This document shows positions 9,759 through 19,031 of a stretch of 64,000 bases of DNA, piece after piece (the first letter of the stretch is position 1; each line of letters opens with the position of its first letter). Source of the DNA: MWDV01 sp002070715. GTDB lineage: Bacteria; Verrucomicrobiota; Verrucomicrobiia; Limisphaerales; MWDV01. The stretch spans positions 14,484-78,483 of the forward strand of contig DAONTI010000019.1 in assembly GCA_035411585.1 (NCBI GenBank), in the 5' to 3' direction. The translations under genes and the position numbers were made by a program. The notes under the pieces are model-generated. The model saw only the letters and a list, made by a program, of their open reading frames with translations, ran no database searches and was not told the DNA's origin.

Positions 9759-10184
9759 CCCCTCTATCGGTCGGCAGAAAGCGGCAGAAGACTGCCGCAC
9801 TCCAAGACGCTTCGCGTTTGTCCGTGCGCCAGATCCATGCGCCAGCTTTTGGGCTGCGCCAGCCCTCTGGCGCTTTCGATAAACAGAAACAGCCTCGCGC
9901 AGGATAATACCTGGTGCCGCCAGCGTCCGAGATGACGCACCCCCTCGCCAAAGCGGAAGCCCAGCCTCGGCAGGGGCGGCATCGTTGTAGCAACAGCCGT
10001 AAACAATCACCCAGCTCCGTCAGGAGCGGTATCGTCCGGTCTCGCAACCCAATCGCCGTTGCCTCCGATCTCCGCCTCGACGCCAAAGGAGGGAAGATGC
10101 CGCCCCGAACGGGGCTCTAAATGTTAGGGCCTGCATTGGCTACAAAGATGCCGCGCCGATGGCGCTCCGGTAGGAGGCGAAGGG

Positions 10185-10344
10185 CTGGGGAACATACGCG
10201 CCCCGCGTGTGCCGGCGGACGCCTCGTCCGCCGGAAACCACGACAATTCAAACGCATCATGCTACGGTCTGCCCCACCCGCCCAAGTCAGCGTTCGACGC
10301 GCGGCGCGTCGAACCGCACCCGAGGCGGGTGCGCTCCCCCAACT
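10185..10344. repeat. Dispersed repeat copy B
   Basis: This is a direct copy of the repeat at 9603-9758. Both palindromes are conserved (ccggcggacg/cgtccgccgg and gttcgacgcg/cgcgtcgaac), while the spacer between them has diverged. It ends about 60 bp before the start codon of the metallo-hydrolase gene, so it may lie within that gene's leader. Confidence 0.85.
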
Positions 10345-10405
10345 TCGGCTGACGTCCGCACTCCCGGCTCGACTTTTTCCGCGGCGCCGGGTTTGCTGAG
10401 GCCCG

Positions 10406-11800
10406 ATGAAAGTGCATTTCTTTGGGGCCACACGGACTACCACCGGTTCGCTCTATCTGCTGGAGGTCAACGGTCACCGGCTGTTGTTGGAATGCGGTCT
10501 CTTTCAGGGGCGCCGGGGAGAAACCATGGAACGCAACCGCCATTTCCCCTTCGATCCCCGCGGGGTGGACGCCGTGGTCTTGAGCCACGCCCACCTGGAT
10601 CATTGCGGCAATCTGCCCAACTTGTGCAACCAAGGCTTTGAGGGCAGCATCTTCTGCACGTTCGGCACCCGGGACCTCGCCAGTATCATGCTGCAGGATT
10701 CCGCCGTGGTGCAGGCGGCGGACGCGGTGTTCGTCTCCAAGAAACGCGCCAAGCGGGGGCTGCCGCCGGTGGAACCCCTTTACACCGCCACCGAAGCGGA
10801 GAAGGCGGTGCGCCAGTTTGTGGCCATCAATTACGACCGGCCGCTGACGGTGGTGGACGGCGTGACGGTGACGTTCCGCGACGCGGGGCATATTCTGGGC
10901 TCGGCGCAGGTGGTGCTGGACGTGCGCGAGAACGGCCGCTCGTTTCGTTATCTCTTCAGCGGCGACGTCGGACGCGGGAACGACGACATATTGCGCGACC
11001 CGGACGTGGTGGAGGGCGTGGATTTCCTGCAAATCGAATCCACCTACGGCGCGCGGGAACATTCGGTCAAGACCAACGCCGAGGAGGAGGTCTGCCGGCT
11101 GGTTTGCGGCACCTTGGAGGCCAGCGGCAAGGTCATCATTCCCGCGTTCTCGGTGGGGCGCACGCAACAAGTCGTTTACACGCTGCACCAGTTCACCAAC
11201 GCCGGACGGCTGCCGCGCGTGCCCATTTTTGTGGACAGCCCGCTCAGCGTGAATGCCACCGAGGTGTATCGGCTGCATCCGGAATGTTTCAATGACGAGA
11301 CGTACGCGTTCCTGCGCGAAAAGGCGAATCCCTTCGGCATGGAAAACCTCACCTACATCCGCGAGGTGGCGCATTCGATGAAGCTGAATGACCTCACCGA
11401 ACCCGCCATCATCATCAGCGCCTCGGGCATGGCCGAAGGCGGGCGCATCCGGCATCATCTGAAGAACAACGTCGGCGACCCGAAAAACCTCGTGCTGTTC
11501 GTGGGATACTGCGCCGAACACACCCTGGGCGCGCAATTGCTGGCCGGACGCAATCCGGTGAACATTTTCGGCGAACCGGTGACGGTGCGCGCGCAAATCG
11601 CCTCCATTGACGCCTTCTCGGGCCACGCGGACAAACACGAGCTGCGCCGTTACGTGGAAAAGCTGGACGGCGATATCCGGCAGATTGCGGTCATCCACGG
11701 GGAGGAGGCTCAATGCCTCGCCTTTGCCGAAACGTTGCAAACCCTCCGCCCCCACGCGCAGGTCGTCGTGCCCCAGCTGGGCGACATGTTGTCCGTGTAG
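10406..11800 (+). CDS. MBL-fold beta-CASP metallo-hydrolase, RNase J/CPSF-like
   Basis: 464 residues, cytoplasmic. The zinc motif SHAHLDH is at residues 60-66 (His61, His63, Asp65, His66), with a further SGDVGRG block. The beta-CASP part has IIPAFSVGRTQQVVY and ISASGMAEGGRIRHH. The RMMBL-type C-terminus has IDAFSGHADKHEL. Proteins with this architecture are nucleases or RNA-processing enzymes in bacteria and archaea; the specific RNA target is unknown. The start ATG 10406 gives the canonical MKVHFFGATRTTTGS N-terminus. It stands alone downstream of the repeat cluster and upstream of deoC, separated by 57 bp. Confidence 0.88.
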   Translation: MKVHFFGATRTTTGSLYLLEVNGHRLLLECGLFQGRRGETMERNRHFPFDPRGVDAVVLSHAHLDHCGNLPNLCNQGFEGSIFCTFGTRDLASIMLQDSAVVQAADAVFVSKKRAKRGLPPVEPLYTATEAEKAVRQFVAINYDRPLTVVDGVTVTFRDAGHILGSAQVVLDVRENGRSFRYLFSGDVGRGNDDILRDPDVVEGVDFLQIESTYGAREHSVKTNAEEEVCRLVCGTLEASGKVIIPAFSVGRTQQVVYTLHQFTNAGRLPRVPIFVDSPLSVNATEVYRLHPECFNDETYAFLREKANPFGMENLTYIREVAHSMKLNDLTEPAIIISASGMAEGGRIRHHLKNNVGDPKNLVLFVGYCAEHTLGAQLLAGRNPVNIFGEPVTVRAQIASIDAFSGHADKHELRRYVEKLDGDIRQIAVIHGEEAQCLAFAETLQTLRPHAQVVVPQLGDMLSV

Positions 11801-11857
11801 CGCGGGCCGTCACAATCCCAGTGGAGTTTGAGCCGGCGTCTTGGTAGCCTCCGTTTC

Positions 11858-12538
11858 ATGAGTGAAACCATCGTGAAGCTGTCCGCCGCCGAGGTCGCGC
11901 GGTTGATTGATCACACGCTGCTCAAACCCGACGCCACCCGGGCGCAAATCGAAACCCTGTGCGCCGAGGCGCGGACGCACCATTTCGGCGCCGTGTGCGT
12001 GAATGGGACGCACGTGCCCTTGGCCCGGCATGCCTTGGAGGATTCCGGGGTGAAAGTGGCCGCCGTAGTCGGGTTTCCGCTGGGCGCGATGAGCAGCGAC
12101 GCCAAACGTTACGAAACCGAGGCGGCGGTGGATGACGGCGCGCAGGAGATTGATCTGGTCCTCAGTCTAGGCCGGCTCAAGGATGGCGATGACGCCTTCG
12201 TGCTCCGCGAATTGCGCGACGTGGTGGAAGCCGCCGATGAACGGCCCGTGAAGGTCATTTTGGAAACCTGCCTGCTCACCGAAGCCGAAAAAATCCGCGC
12301 CTGCCGGTTGGTCGTCGAATCCGGCGCGCATTTTGTGAAGACCTCGACCGGCTTCAGCTCCGGTGGTGCGACGGCGGCGGATGTGCAACTGATGCGCGCC
12401 ACGGTCGGGCCCGACTTCGGCATCAAAGCGTCCGGCGGGATTCGCGACGCGGCGACGGCGCAAGCGATGATTGCCGCCGGCGCAACGCGACTCGGCACCT
12501 CCTCGGGGGTGGCCATCGTCCAAGGTTGGCCGGCCTGA
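11858..12538 (+). CDS. deoC: Deoxyribose-phosphate aldolase
   Basis: 226 residues from ATG 11858; the frame extends to 11828 but homology starts at MSETIV. The enzyme cleaves 2-deoxyribose-5-phosphate to glyceraldehyde-3-phosphate and acetaldehyde in deoxynucleoside catabolism. Seen: LIDHTLLKPDAT near residue 16, the VVGFPLGA strand near residue 70, the Schiff-base lysine in HFVKTSTGF (Lys161) and the second conserved lysine in GIKASGGIRD (Lys190). The length is normal for the short bacterial form. No other deo genes are adjacent. Confidence 0.95.
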   Translation: MSETIVKLSAAEVARLIDHTLLKPDATRAQIETLCAEARTHHFGAVCVNGTHVPLARHALEDSGVKVAAVVGFPLGAMSSDAKRYETEAAVDDGAQEIDLVLSLGRLKDGDDAFVLRELRDVVEAADERPVKVILETCLLTEAEKIRACRLVVESGAHFVKTSTGFSSGGATAADVQLMRATVGPDFGIKASGGIRDAATAQAMIAAGATRLGTSSGVAIVQGWPA

Positions 12539-12646
12539 CTGAAGGCAAACCCTCGGCACCTGCCTCCTTCCGCGGCGGCGAGTCTCCGTGGCTGGCCGAC
12601 GAGTTCATTCTCCCCTCCCCGCGCATCTGCGGGTCAAGGGGCAACT

Positions 12647-13945
12647 TCACTCATGCCGCAAGGCTTCCACTGGGTCCATTTGCGCCGCGCGCAACGCGGG
12701 ATAGAGACCGAACACCACCCCGACCAACGCGGAAATGCCGAATGCCAGCAGCGGTGACCAGACCACGATGATGGTCTTCATCCCGGCGGTCCAGGTGACA
12801 ATGAACGGAATGGCCACGCCCAACAGCACCCCCATCAATCCGCCCACGCCGCTGAGGATCACCGTCTCGACGAGGAATTGGAGCACAATATCCTGCCGGC
12901 GCGCGCCCAAGGCCCGGCGGATGCCGATCTCGCGCGTCCGCTCGGTGACGCTGGCCAGCATGATGTTCATGATCCCGATGCCGCCGACCAAGAGCGAGAT
13001 GGCCGCAATTGAACCCAGGACGATGTTGAAAATGCGTTTCGTATGCTCCGCCTGTTTCAACATCTCCAGCGGCACGTCAATCGCGTAGTCCTTCTTTTTG
13101 TGGCCGTATTCCAAGAGGCGCTGGAGCGCCTCCGCCACACTCATCACCCGGTCCAATTGATCCACCTTCACGGTCACTTCGTGAAACTGCACGCGTTCGG
13201 CTTCAAAACTGCCCGCCCGCCGGCGCATCAAGGTTTCGCCATACCGTAACTTGGCCGTTTCCAGCGGGAGAAAGACGCGGGCGGAAGGGACTTGGGTCGT
13301 CTCCGCCGATTTCTCCGCCGCCGCCGTCCGGGCGCGGGGCGCCATGATGCCAATGACCTGGTAATAATTGCCGCCCACCCGGATGAATTTGCCCAGCGGC
13401 GCTTCCAAGGGAAAGAGCGCCGGCACCATTTCGGCGCTGAGCACGCACACGTTCGCCCGGCCGTCCATGTCCGTTTCGGTGAAGAAGCGTCCCGTGGCGA
13501 CGGGATGGTTGCGCATCTCCGGATACCACGGCACGGTGCCGACGAGTTCGCAATCCACGCGCCGGCTGATACGCCAGGCGTATTCGCGGATGATCCGGGC
13601 CGGCAACACCACCGTCACTCCAGGAATGGTCGCCCGGATGCGTTTCACATCCGTGTAAGTGAGGCCGTATTGCAGGACGCGGCTTTGACTGTCCCGTTCG
13701 CTGACCTTTTGTTCCTCCGGCGGTTTGACGCTGCGGAGGATGATGTTCTGGCTGCCGAGATTCTTGATTTGCTCCTGCGCCTCGTGACTCGCGCCTTCGC
13801 CGATGGCCAGCATGGCGATGACCGAACAGACGCCGAACACAATGCCCAGCACCGTGAGCAGGGAGCGCAGCCGGTGCAGCCACAGGCCTTTGAAACCCAG
13901 CCGCACCGTGCGGCGCAATTGAGCGATGGAAAGTCCGCGGATCAC
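12647..13945 (-). CDS. ABC transporter permease, MacB/FtsX family
   Basis: 432 residues with the MacB-type layout. One N-terminal transmembrane helix (LLTVLGIVFGVCSVIAMLAI) leads into a large periplasmic domain of about 240 residues. Three C-terminal helices follow, with VGGIGIMNIMLASVTERTRE and GIRRALGARRQDI, and the protein ends DPVEALRHE. The ATPase is a separate gene just upstream in transcription order (14061-14762). It is the last gene of a minus-strand operon running TolC-like, HlyD-like, ATPase, permease. Such mechanotransmission systems export macrolides, peptides, lipoproteins or siderophores; the substrate is unknown here. Confidence 0.9.
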   Translation of the reverse strand: MIRGLSIAQLRRTVRLGFKGLWLHRLRSLLTVLGIVFGVCSVIAMLAIGEGASHEAQEQIKNLGSQNIILRSVKPPEEQKVSERDSQSRVLQYGLTYTDVKRIRATIPGVTVVLPARIIREYAWRISRRVDCELVGTVPWYPEMRNHPVATGRFFTETDMDGRANVCVLSAEMVPALFPLEAPLGKFIRVGGNYYQVIGIMAPRARTAAAEKSAETTQVPSARVFLPLETAKLRYGETLMRRRAGSFEAERVQFHEVTVKVDQLDRVMSVAEALQRLLEYGHKKKDYAIDVPLEMLKQAEHTKRIFNIVLGSIAAISLLVGGIGIMNIMLASVTERTREIGIRRALGARRQDIVLQFLVETVILSGVGGLMGVLLGVAIPFIVTWTAGMKTIIVVWSPLLAFGISALVGVVFGLYPALRAAQMDPVEALRHE

Positions 13946-14060
13946 CTTGGGCAGCGGTTACAGTGGCGTTGGGAGACGAAGGGGAAGAAGTTGGCAATCC
14001 GCCACAAATTCGGCGCCAAAAGTTGTTGCGTTTTTCTTCATGCGTATTCCTTCACATCGT

Positions 14061-14762
14061 TCACGGGAAATCACCGGGCGGATTGGAGTCGCTTTCGATC
14101 TCGCCGTCGCGCAAGCGAATCGTCCGCCGGGAGCGCTGGCCCACCCCGAGGTCGTGGGTGACCATGATGATGGTGCGGCCTTGGGCGTTCAGGTCGTCGA
14201 ACAGGCGCAGGATTTCGGCGCCGGAAGTGGAATCGAGGTTGCCGGTGGGTTCGTCGGCAAGGATGACCAACGGATCGTTGACCAGGGCGCGGGCGATGGC
14301 GACGCGCTGCTGCTGTCCGCCGGACAACTCAAACGGTTTGTGCTCCAACCGGTCCGCCAACCCGACCCGCGCGGCCAGTTCCCGCGCCACCGCGCGACTC
14401 TCGGCCTCCGGCCGGTCCTGGTAATAGAGCGGAATTTCGATGTTCTCCACCACGGTGAGTTGTTGAATGAGGTTGTAGGATTGAAAGACGAAACCCAACC
14501 GCGTGCCGCGCACCGCCGAGAGCGCGTCATCATCCATCCGGGATACGTCTTGATCGCCCAATAGATACCGACCGGACGTGGGACGATCCAGGCAGCCGAG
14601 GAGATTCAACAAGGTGGATTTCCCGCAACCGGACGGGCCCATGATGCTGATGTATTCCCCCGCCGCGATGCGGAAACTGACCCCCCGCAACGCCTCCACC
14701 GTCACCAGTCCCATCTGGTAATGTTTCCGGACATTGTCGAATTGGACGATGAACGAGGGCAT
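14061..14762 (-). CDS. ABC transporter ATP-binding protein, MacB/LolD type
   Basis: 233 residues. Walker A GPSGCGKS is at 42-49, the signature LSGGQ at 146-150, Walker B ILADE at 167-171 and the switch His at 203. It includes the LolD/MacB-typical SGRYLLGDQDVSRM and FVFQSYNLIQQLTVVENIEIP segments. It energises the permease encoded 115 bp downstream in the same direction. The family position (LolD/MacB rather than importer) rests on the permease partner and the adaptor upstream. Confidence 0.93.
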   Translation of the reverse strand: MPSFIVQFDNVRKHYQMGLVTVEALRGVSFRIAAGEYISIMGPSGCGKSTLLNLLGCLDRPTSGRYLLGDQDVSRMDDDALSAVRGTRLGFVFQSYNLIQQLTVVENIEIPLYYQDRPEAESRAVARELAARVGLADRLEHKPFELSGGQQQRVAIARALVNDPLVILADEPTGNLDSTSGAEILRLFDDLNAQGRTIIMVTHDLGVGQRSRRTIRLRDGEIESDSNPPGDFP

Positions 14763-14878
14763 GGGGAAAAGGTTAGCTTCTGCGGCGCTCTAAAATCGTG
14801 CCGGCGGCGACGTTGACCAAAGCACAAGGCCAAGGTTCAGCGGTTGAACTTGCGCCAGACTCGGGGCCACCGGAACTG

Positions 14879-16873
14879 TCAGCCCAAATGGCATACGCTG
14901 ATGGCTTGGCTGACGGTGGAATGGCCGCCCCACCCCGACCTCCCGCTGGCCGCCGTCTTTGCCGGGCTGGGTTCCGGCGGCGCGGTGGGTGTTTCCTCCA
15001 CCGGCTTCATTTCGCGACCTTGATCCGTCTCCGCGCCTTCGGGTGGGCGGAGCAGAACTTTTTCGCCTTCCTTCAGCCCGTGCTTGATCTCGATGAATTC
15101 ATCGGTGAATTCGCCGATCTCGACCTCACGGCGTTCGGGTTTCAGGCCGCCGGCCACATAGCAAACCTGCTTGCCTTCGTAGAGCAACACAGCCTGCACC
15201 GGGATCTGGATCACGTCCGGCAATTTGCTCACCAGAATCTCCACGCGCGCGCTCATGCCCGGCTTCACCCAGTCGTGGGTGCCGTCCAAGGCGACGGTCA
15301 CGCCATACACCTTGAGGTCGGGATTCATCCAGCGATTCTGTGAATCGGGCAGCACGCTGACTTTGGTGACTTCCCCCGTCAACACCTTGTCGGGGAAGGC
15401 GTCCACGGTCACGCGCGCCTTCTGCCCCTTCCGCACTTTTTTGATGTAGGTTTCGTGGATTTTCACGTCCACTGCCATGCGGGTCATATCCGGGATGGTA
15501 ATGATGGCCTGCCGTTCCCGCACCGACGCGCCTTCGCGGATGGCTTCCTCCCCGCGCCAATAGTCGTCGCGTCCACTGCCGTAAACCACCAAGCCGCTTT
15601 TCTGGGCGTGGATGGTGCATTTCTCCAGTTGCTCACGCAGGTCGTCGCGCTGCCGGGACTGGACCTGGAACTGGCCTTGCGCGGAGCGCAGCCGCGCATC
15701 CGCCTGGGCCAGTTTCGAGATGGCCAGGCGCCGGGTTTTGTCCAGGTCGCGCACGGCGTCAATAAACTTGGAGAGCGATTCTTCGGCGGACTTGGCGAAG
15801 TCGTATTTCAAAAAAAGACTGCGCGCGGTTTCGGCGGTCTGGACTTTGAGCCGGCTGTTGTCGTGGGCGATTTCATCCCGCTGCAAATCATTCTTGGTGA
15901 CGAATCCCTTTTCAAACAACCGGCGGGTGCCTTCCAGCGTGGCGGTGGCCTGGCCGAGTTCCTTTTGCGCGACTTGGAGATCGTCGTCGAACTTGCGTAA
16001 TTTCTGTTTCGCCTCCCCGTCACCCAACGTCTCCACGCGGGCGTATTTGGAAAAATCAATGGCAGCGGTGGAGGGCAGTTGGAAACTGGCCTCGCGCGGC
16101 AACTCGAGGGAATCCGCCGTTTCCGGGCGCGGCGGGCCGCTGTTTTTCCCGTTGGGATTGGCGCCGGGTGGCGGCGGACTGACCAAAACCGGCGCTCCGG
16201 GATTAAGCCCTGCCGGGATTGGCCCGGACGGAGGAAGGCGCTCGTTGTTGGCGCGCGAATCTTCCACCTCCACGGTCAACGGCGTGAGGGTCACTTCGTT
16301 GGTGCTGGCCTCCGCCAACAATTGGTCCAAACCCAGTTGCTGGATGATTTCAGCAGTGGCCGAGTCCCCGAGAAACTTGTCAAAATCCATGCGCGCAAAC
16401 CGCACCTTCTGCTCGGCGCCTTTGATGTCGCTCTGGTTTTGGTTCAATTGGATTTCGTAGTTCTGCTGGGCATCGGTGAGGTTGGCCAGCGCGGATTGAT
16501 ACTGGATTTCCTGCTGGGCGATCTGTTTTTCCAACTCGGAGGAATCGAGCTCCACGAGCACTTTATTGGTCTTCACGTCTTCCTCGGTGACGAGATAGCC
16601 CTCCTCAACGATTTTCAAAATCTTCGCACCCTGATAACCGACGCGGACTTCGCATTTGATTTCCTGGGATTCCAAGGCCTGCAGGCTACCGCCTTCGACC
16701 ACGGTGATTTCCAACGGTCCGCGCCGGGCGGCGAATAGCGGAGATTGCCGGATGGAGGCGTCGCCCCGTTGCCAGAAGAACCACGCACCGAGCACCAAGA
16801 CGCCAAGCGCCAGGCCCAGCCGCCAACGCGGTTGCCGGCGGAGAAAATAAAGGTATGAGGAGAGGATTTTCAT
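14879..16873 (-). CDS. Periplasmic adaptor (HlyD/MacA family) with proline-rich insert
   Basis: 664 residues, much longer than the usual 370-450. An N-terminal anchor helix spans about 18-34. A barrel/lipoyl half starts near residue 52 and a coiled-coil arm runs over 110-165 and again over 290-460. The C-terminal barrel contains GLVVYGSGRDDYW and VKPGMSARVEI. Between the coiled-coil halves lies a Pro/Gly/Asn-rich low-complexity insert (about 205-260, including SPPPPGANP). It bridges the inner-membrane MacB-like pump to the outer-membrane channel encoded upstream. The C-terminal 45 residues are also Pro/Ser rich. The insert is unusual and its role unknown. Confidence 0.85.
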   Translation of the reverse strand: MKILSSYLYFLRRQPRWRLGLALGVLVLGAWFFWQRGDASIRQSPLFAARRGPLEITVVEGGSLQALESQEIKCEVRVGYQGAKILKIVEEGYLVTEEDVKTNKVLVELDSSELEKQIAQQEIQYQSALANLTDAQQNYEIQLNQNQSDIKGAEQKVRFARMDFDKFLGDSATAEIIQQLGLDQLLAEASTNEVTLTPLTVEVEDSRANNERLPPSGPIPAGLNPGAPVLVSPPPPGANPNGKNSGPPRPETADSLELPREASFQLPSTAAIDFSKYARVETLGDGEAKQKLRKFDDDLQVAQKELGQATATLEGTRRLFEKGFVTKNDLQRDEIAHDNSRLKVQTAETARSLFLKYDFAKSAEESLSKFIDAVRDLDKTRRLAISKLAQADARLRSAQGQFQVQSRQRDDLREQLEKCTIHAQKSGLVVYGSGRDDYWRGEEAIREGASVRERQAIITIPDMTRMAVDVKIHETYIKKVRKGQKARVTVDAFPDKVLTGEVTKVSVLPDSQNRWMNPDLKVYGVTVALDGTHDWVKPGMSARVEILVSKLPDVIQIPVQAVLLYEGKQVCYVAGGLKPERREVEIGEFTDEFIEIKHGLKEGEKVLLRPPEGAETDQGREMKPVEETPTAPPEPSPAKTAASGRSGWGGHSTVSQAISVCHLG

Positions 16874-17006
16874 CGATAAAAGGTAGTAAAGGAACGCGGG
16901 TTGCCACCCCCATCAAAAGCGGTCATTCCATCTGCGCCTTGCTGCGGGCGGCGGCTGGCGTTTCGTCCGTTCCGTCCGGTGGCGGGAGCTGAGGTAGGCG
17001 CTGGGT

Positions 17007-18749
17007 TCATTGTGAATGCGTTTCCCATTGACCGCGGTCTTTGATGTACAGGATGCCGAGGTTGTTCCAGAATTGCAGGCGCGCGATGGTATGGGCGACC
17101 AACGCCTGGGTGCGTTGATTGCGCGAACTGACGAGATCGTTCTGGGCGTCCACCTGGTCCTGCGCGCGGGCGCGGCCCAGTTCCGCCAGCAAATCCTGCT
17201 CCTCGACGCGGCGTTCGGCGAGCTTCACCCCCACCTCGCTAATTTCGTAACTGCGCTTGGCCTGATCCAGCGCGCGCCATCCATCCCGAACCTGCAACCG
17301 AATCTCGTCCGCCTGTTGCTCGACGGAACGCGCGGCGCGATCCCGGGCGATCAACGCCGAGCGATACGCATTGCGCTCCGCCGTGCGATCCAGGCCGGGG
17401 TCCACGTCCAAGCCGGCGCTGTAACTGTACCGTTCCGGTTGCGGCCAAGCCATGCCGGAGACATCATTGGGATCACTGCGCAAAGTGACCGAGGAAGTCA
17501 GGTCCACCCGGGGACGGAGCAGATTCCGGGTGAGTTCCACCCGGCGCTCGGCATCCTGCAACTGGTCCTGCGAGTTCAGATAATCCAACCGCCCCGCGAG
17601 CGCCACTTGGATGGAATCTTCCACATTGATTTCCGGATGCTGAATGTGCAGCGCGGCCAGTTCGGCGTCGTCCAGCACCAGGTTCGTGTCAATGGTCAAG
17701 CCGAGTTGCAGTTTGAAATTATCCAATGATTGTTTGTAACTGCGGATGGCGTTGATCCAGGCGCTCTCCGCGGAGAGTTCCTGTTGCTCGAGCCGGCCAA
17801 GATCAGCCTGGGTGCGGCGGCCTTCGGCGGCCAGGGCGCGCGTCTGTTCGGCGGTTTTCCGCGAGCTTTGCAGGTTGAGAAAACTGTTGCGGACGCGGTC
17901 GCGGTCGCTCAACACCCCGTAATAAGCGGTGGCGACTTGCACACTGAAATCGCGGCGATACCGGGTGAAATCGCGCAGGTCATAGAGCAACTGCCGCTCC
18001 GCCTGGGTGAGCGCTTCCATCTGTTGTTTGTACCCCGCATCCCGAACCAGCGGGCGCACGAAGGTGGCGTTCAACTGGGATGAGGGCCGCTGTCCGCCGC
18101 TGAGGAAATGCAGGAACGTGGTGGTGAACGAAGTGGTCAGCCGCCCCACGTCCCGGATGAGCCAACTGGCGCTCAACTGGCCGGAGCCACTGACTTGTTG
18201 TTGCTCCACCAGGTTGTCGCTGGTCACCGGTTTGAGGTCGCCGGTGACTGCGTCCACCTCGTAACGCACCGCCCGCTCCGTCTGCCCGGAAAAAGTGCCG
18301 CTGCCTTGCGCGGAGAAAAGCGGGGTGAAATTGTGGCGCGTCAACGCCAGCGACAAGGCGGACAGATACAGTTGTTCCTTGCGGTTTTGATAGGCGCGTC
18401 CATGGTCCACCGCCAGCGCCAGCGCATCCTCCAGCCGCAATTGCCGCGCGCCCCGTTCCCGTTCTCCGTCCGCCCCCAGAAACGCCGGCGCCTCCGCGCA
18501 CACCGGAAACCCCGTCAACACGACGGCGTTGGTCTGCTCGATGGTAAAATCCGGGTCCATGTTCGGGACCTGCGGTGTTTTCTCCCGGATGGCGGCGTAG
18601 GCGGCTTTATCCGCGGACCGGCGGTAATGCTTTGCCGTACACCCGGCCAACAACAGGCCGAGCAACAGAACGCCTGCGGGTCGCAAGTGGTTTTTCAGGT
18701 TCACGCGCGCGCTCAATCGGATCGGGAATCGGTTGCCCAATTGTTTCAT
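17007..18749 (-). CDS. TolC-family outer-membrane efflux lipoprotein
   Basis: From ATG 18749 the product is 580 residues; the open frame begins 24 codons earlier, but this start gives a lipoprotein signal with lipobox LLAGC (Cys37). The long helical repeats and central beta-barrel segments (e.g. QRPSSQLNATFVRPL) fit the outer-membrane efflux protein family. Long heptad-like helices such as ELTRNLLRPRVDLTSS and the RDRAARSVEQQADEIRLQVRD segment support the call. It is the first gene of the four-gene efflux operon, 133 bp before the adaptor. It is somewhat longer than E. coli TolC because of a 100-residue N-terminal region. Confidence 0.85.
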   Translation of the reverse strand: MKQLGNRFPIRLSARVNLKNHLRPAGVLLLGLLLAGCTAKHYRRSADKAAYAAIREKTPQVPNMDPDFTIEQTNAVVLTGFPVCAEAPAFLGADGERERGARQLRLEDALALAVDHGRAYQNRKEQLYLSALSLALTRHNFTPLFSAQGSGTFSGQTERAVRYEVDAVTGDLKPVTSDNLVEQQQVSGSGQLSASWLIRDVGRLTTSFTTTFLHFLSGGQRPSSQLNATFVRPLVRDAGYKQQMEALTQAERQLLYDLRDFTRYRRDFSVQVATAYYGVLSDRDRVRNSFLNLQSSRKTAEQTRALAAEGRRTQADLGRLEQQELSAESAWINAIRSYKQSLDNFKLQLGLTIDTNLVLDDAELAALHIQHPEINVEDSIQVALAGRLDYLNSQDQLQDAERRVELTRNLLRPRVDLTSSVTLRSDPNDVSGMAWPQPERYSYSAGLDVDPGLDRTAERNAYRSALIARDRAARSVEQQADEIRLQVRDGWRALDQAKRSYEISEVGVKLAERRVEEQDLLAELGRARAQDQVDAQNDLVSSRNQRTQALVAHTIARLQFWNNLGILYIKDRGQWETHSQ

Positions 18750-19007
18750 TCGCTTTTTCCGGGCCGGACTTGGTCGGGTCGGCCATCCGGCCATCCCTCG
18801 CCATACTGGCTTAAACGCCACCCGTTCGGCTTGGTTGCGCCCCCCACCGGAGACGTCGGACGGAACATAGACCCATTTCGGTGGGAAAACACTCCGAAAT
18901 GCGTCGGCGGACGGACGCCCTCCAACCGTCCGGAGGGCCGCCGGACCCGACCGTACCCCGCCGGCGGGTGGGAGGCCGGGGAGACAACGATGGTCTTGCC
19001 AAAAGTT

Positions 19008-19031
19008 GCAAACTAGTCGAGTTTAGTTTGC
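19008..19031. promoter_or_regulatory. Inverted repeat abutting a start codon
   Basis: The 7-bp arms gcaaact (19008-19014) and agtttgc (19025-19031) flank a 10-nt spacer and end exactly at the ATG of the pseudopilin gene at 19032. It could be an operator or an RNA hairpin covering the ribosome-binding region, and no Shine-Dalgarno sequence is otherwise visible. Only the symmetry is observed; any function is inference. Confidence 0.35.

Larger units (their letters stand above)
9488..10405. repeat. Gene-free REP-like repeat cluster
   Basis: No credible gene lies here. The stretch contains two copies of a roughly 156-160 bp repeat (9603-9758 and 10185-10344). Between them is a series of short hairpins, for example 10014-10027 (gctcc/ggagc), 10102-10115 (gccccg/cggggc) and 10153-10165 (gcgcc/ggcgc). 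Three of the hairpins are preceded by a shared GATGCCGC word, at 10096, at 10147 and inverted near 9980. The overall look is of dispersed palindromic elements rather than decayed coding sequence. Confidence 0.7.
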
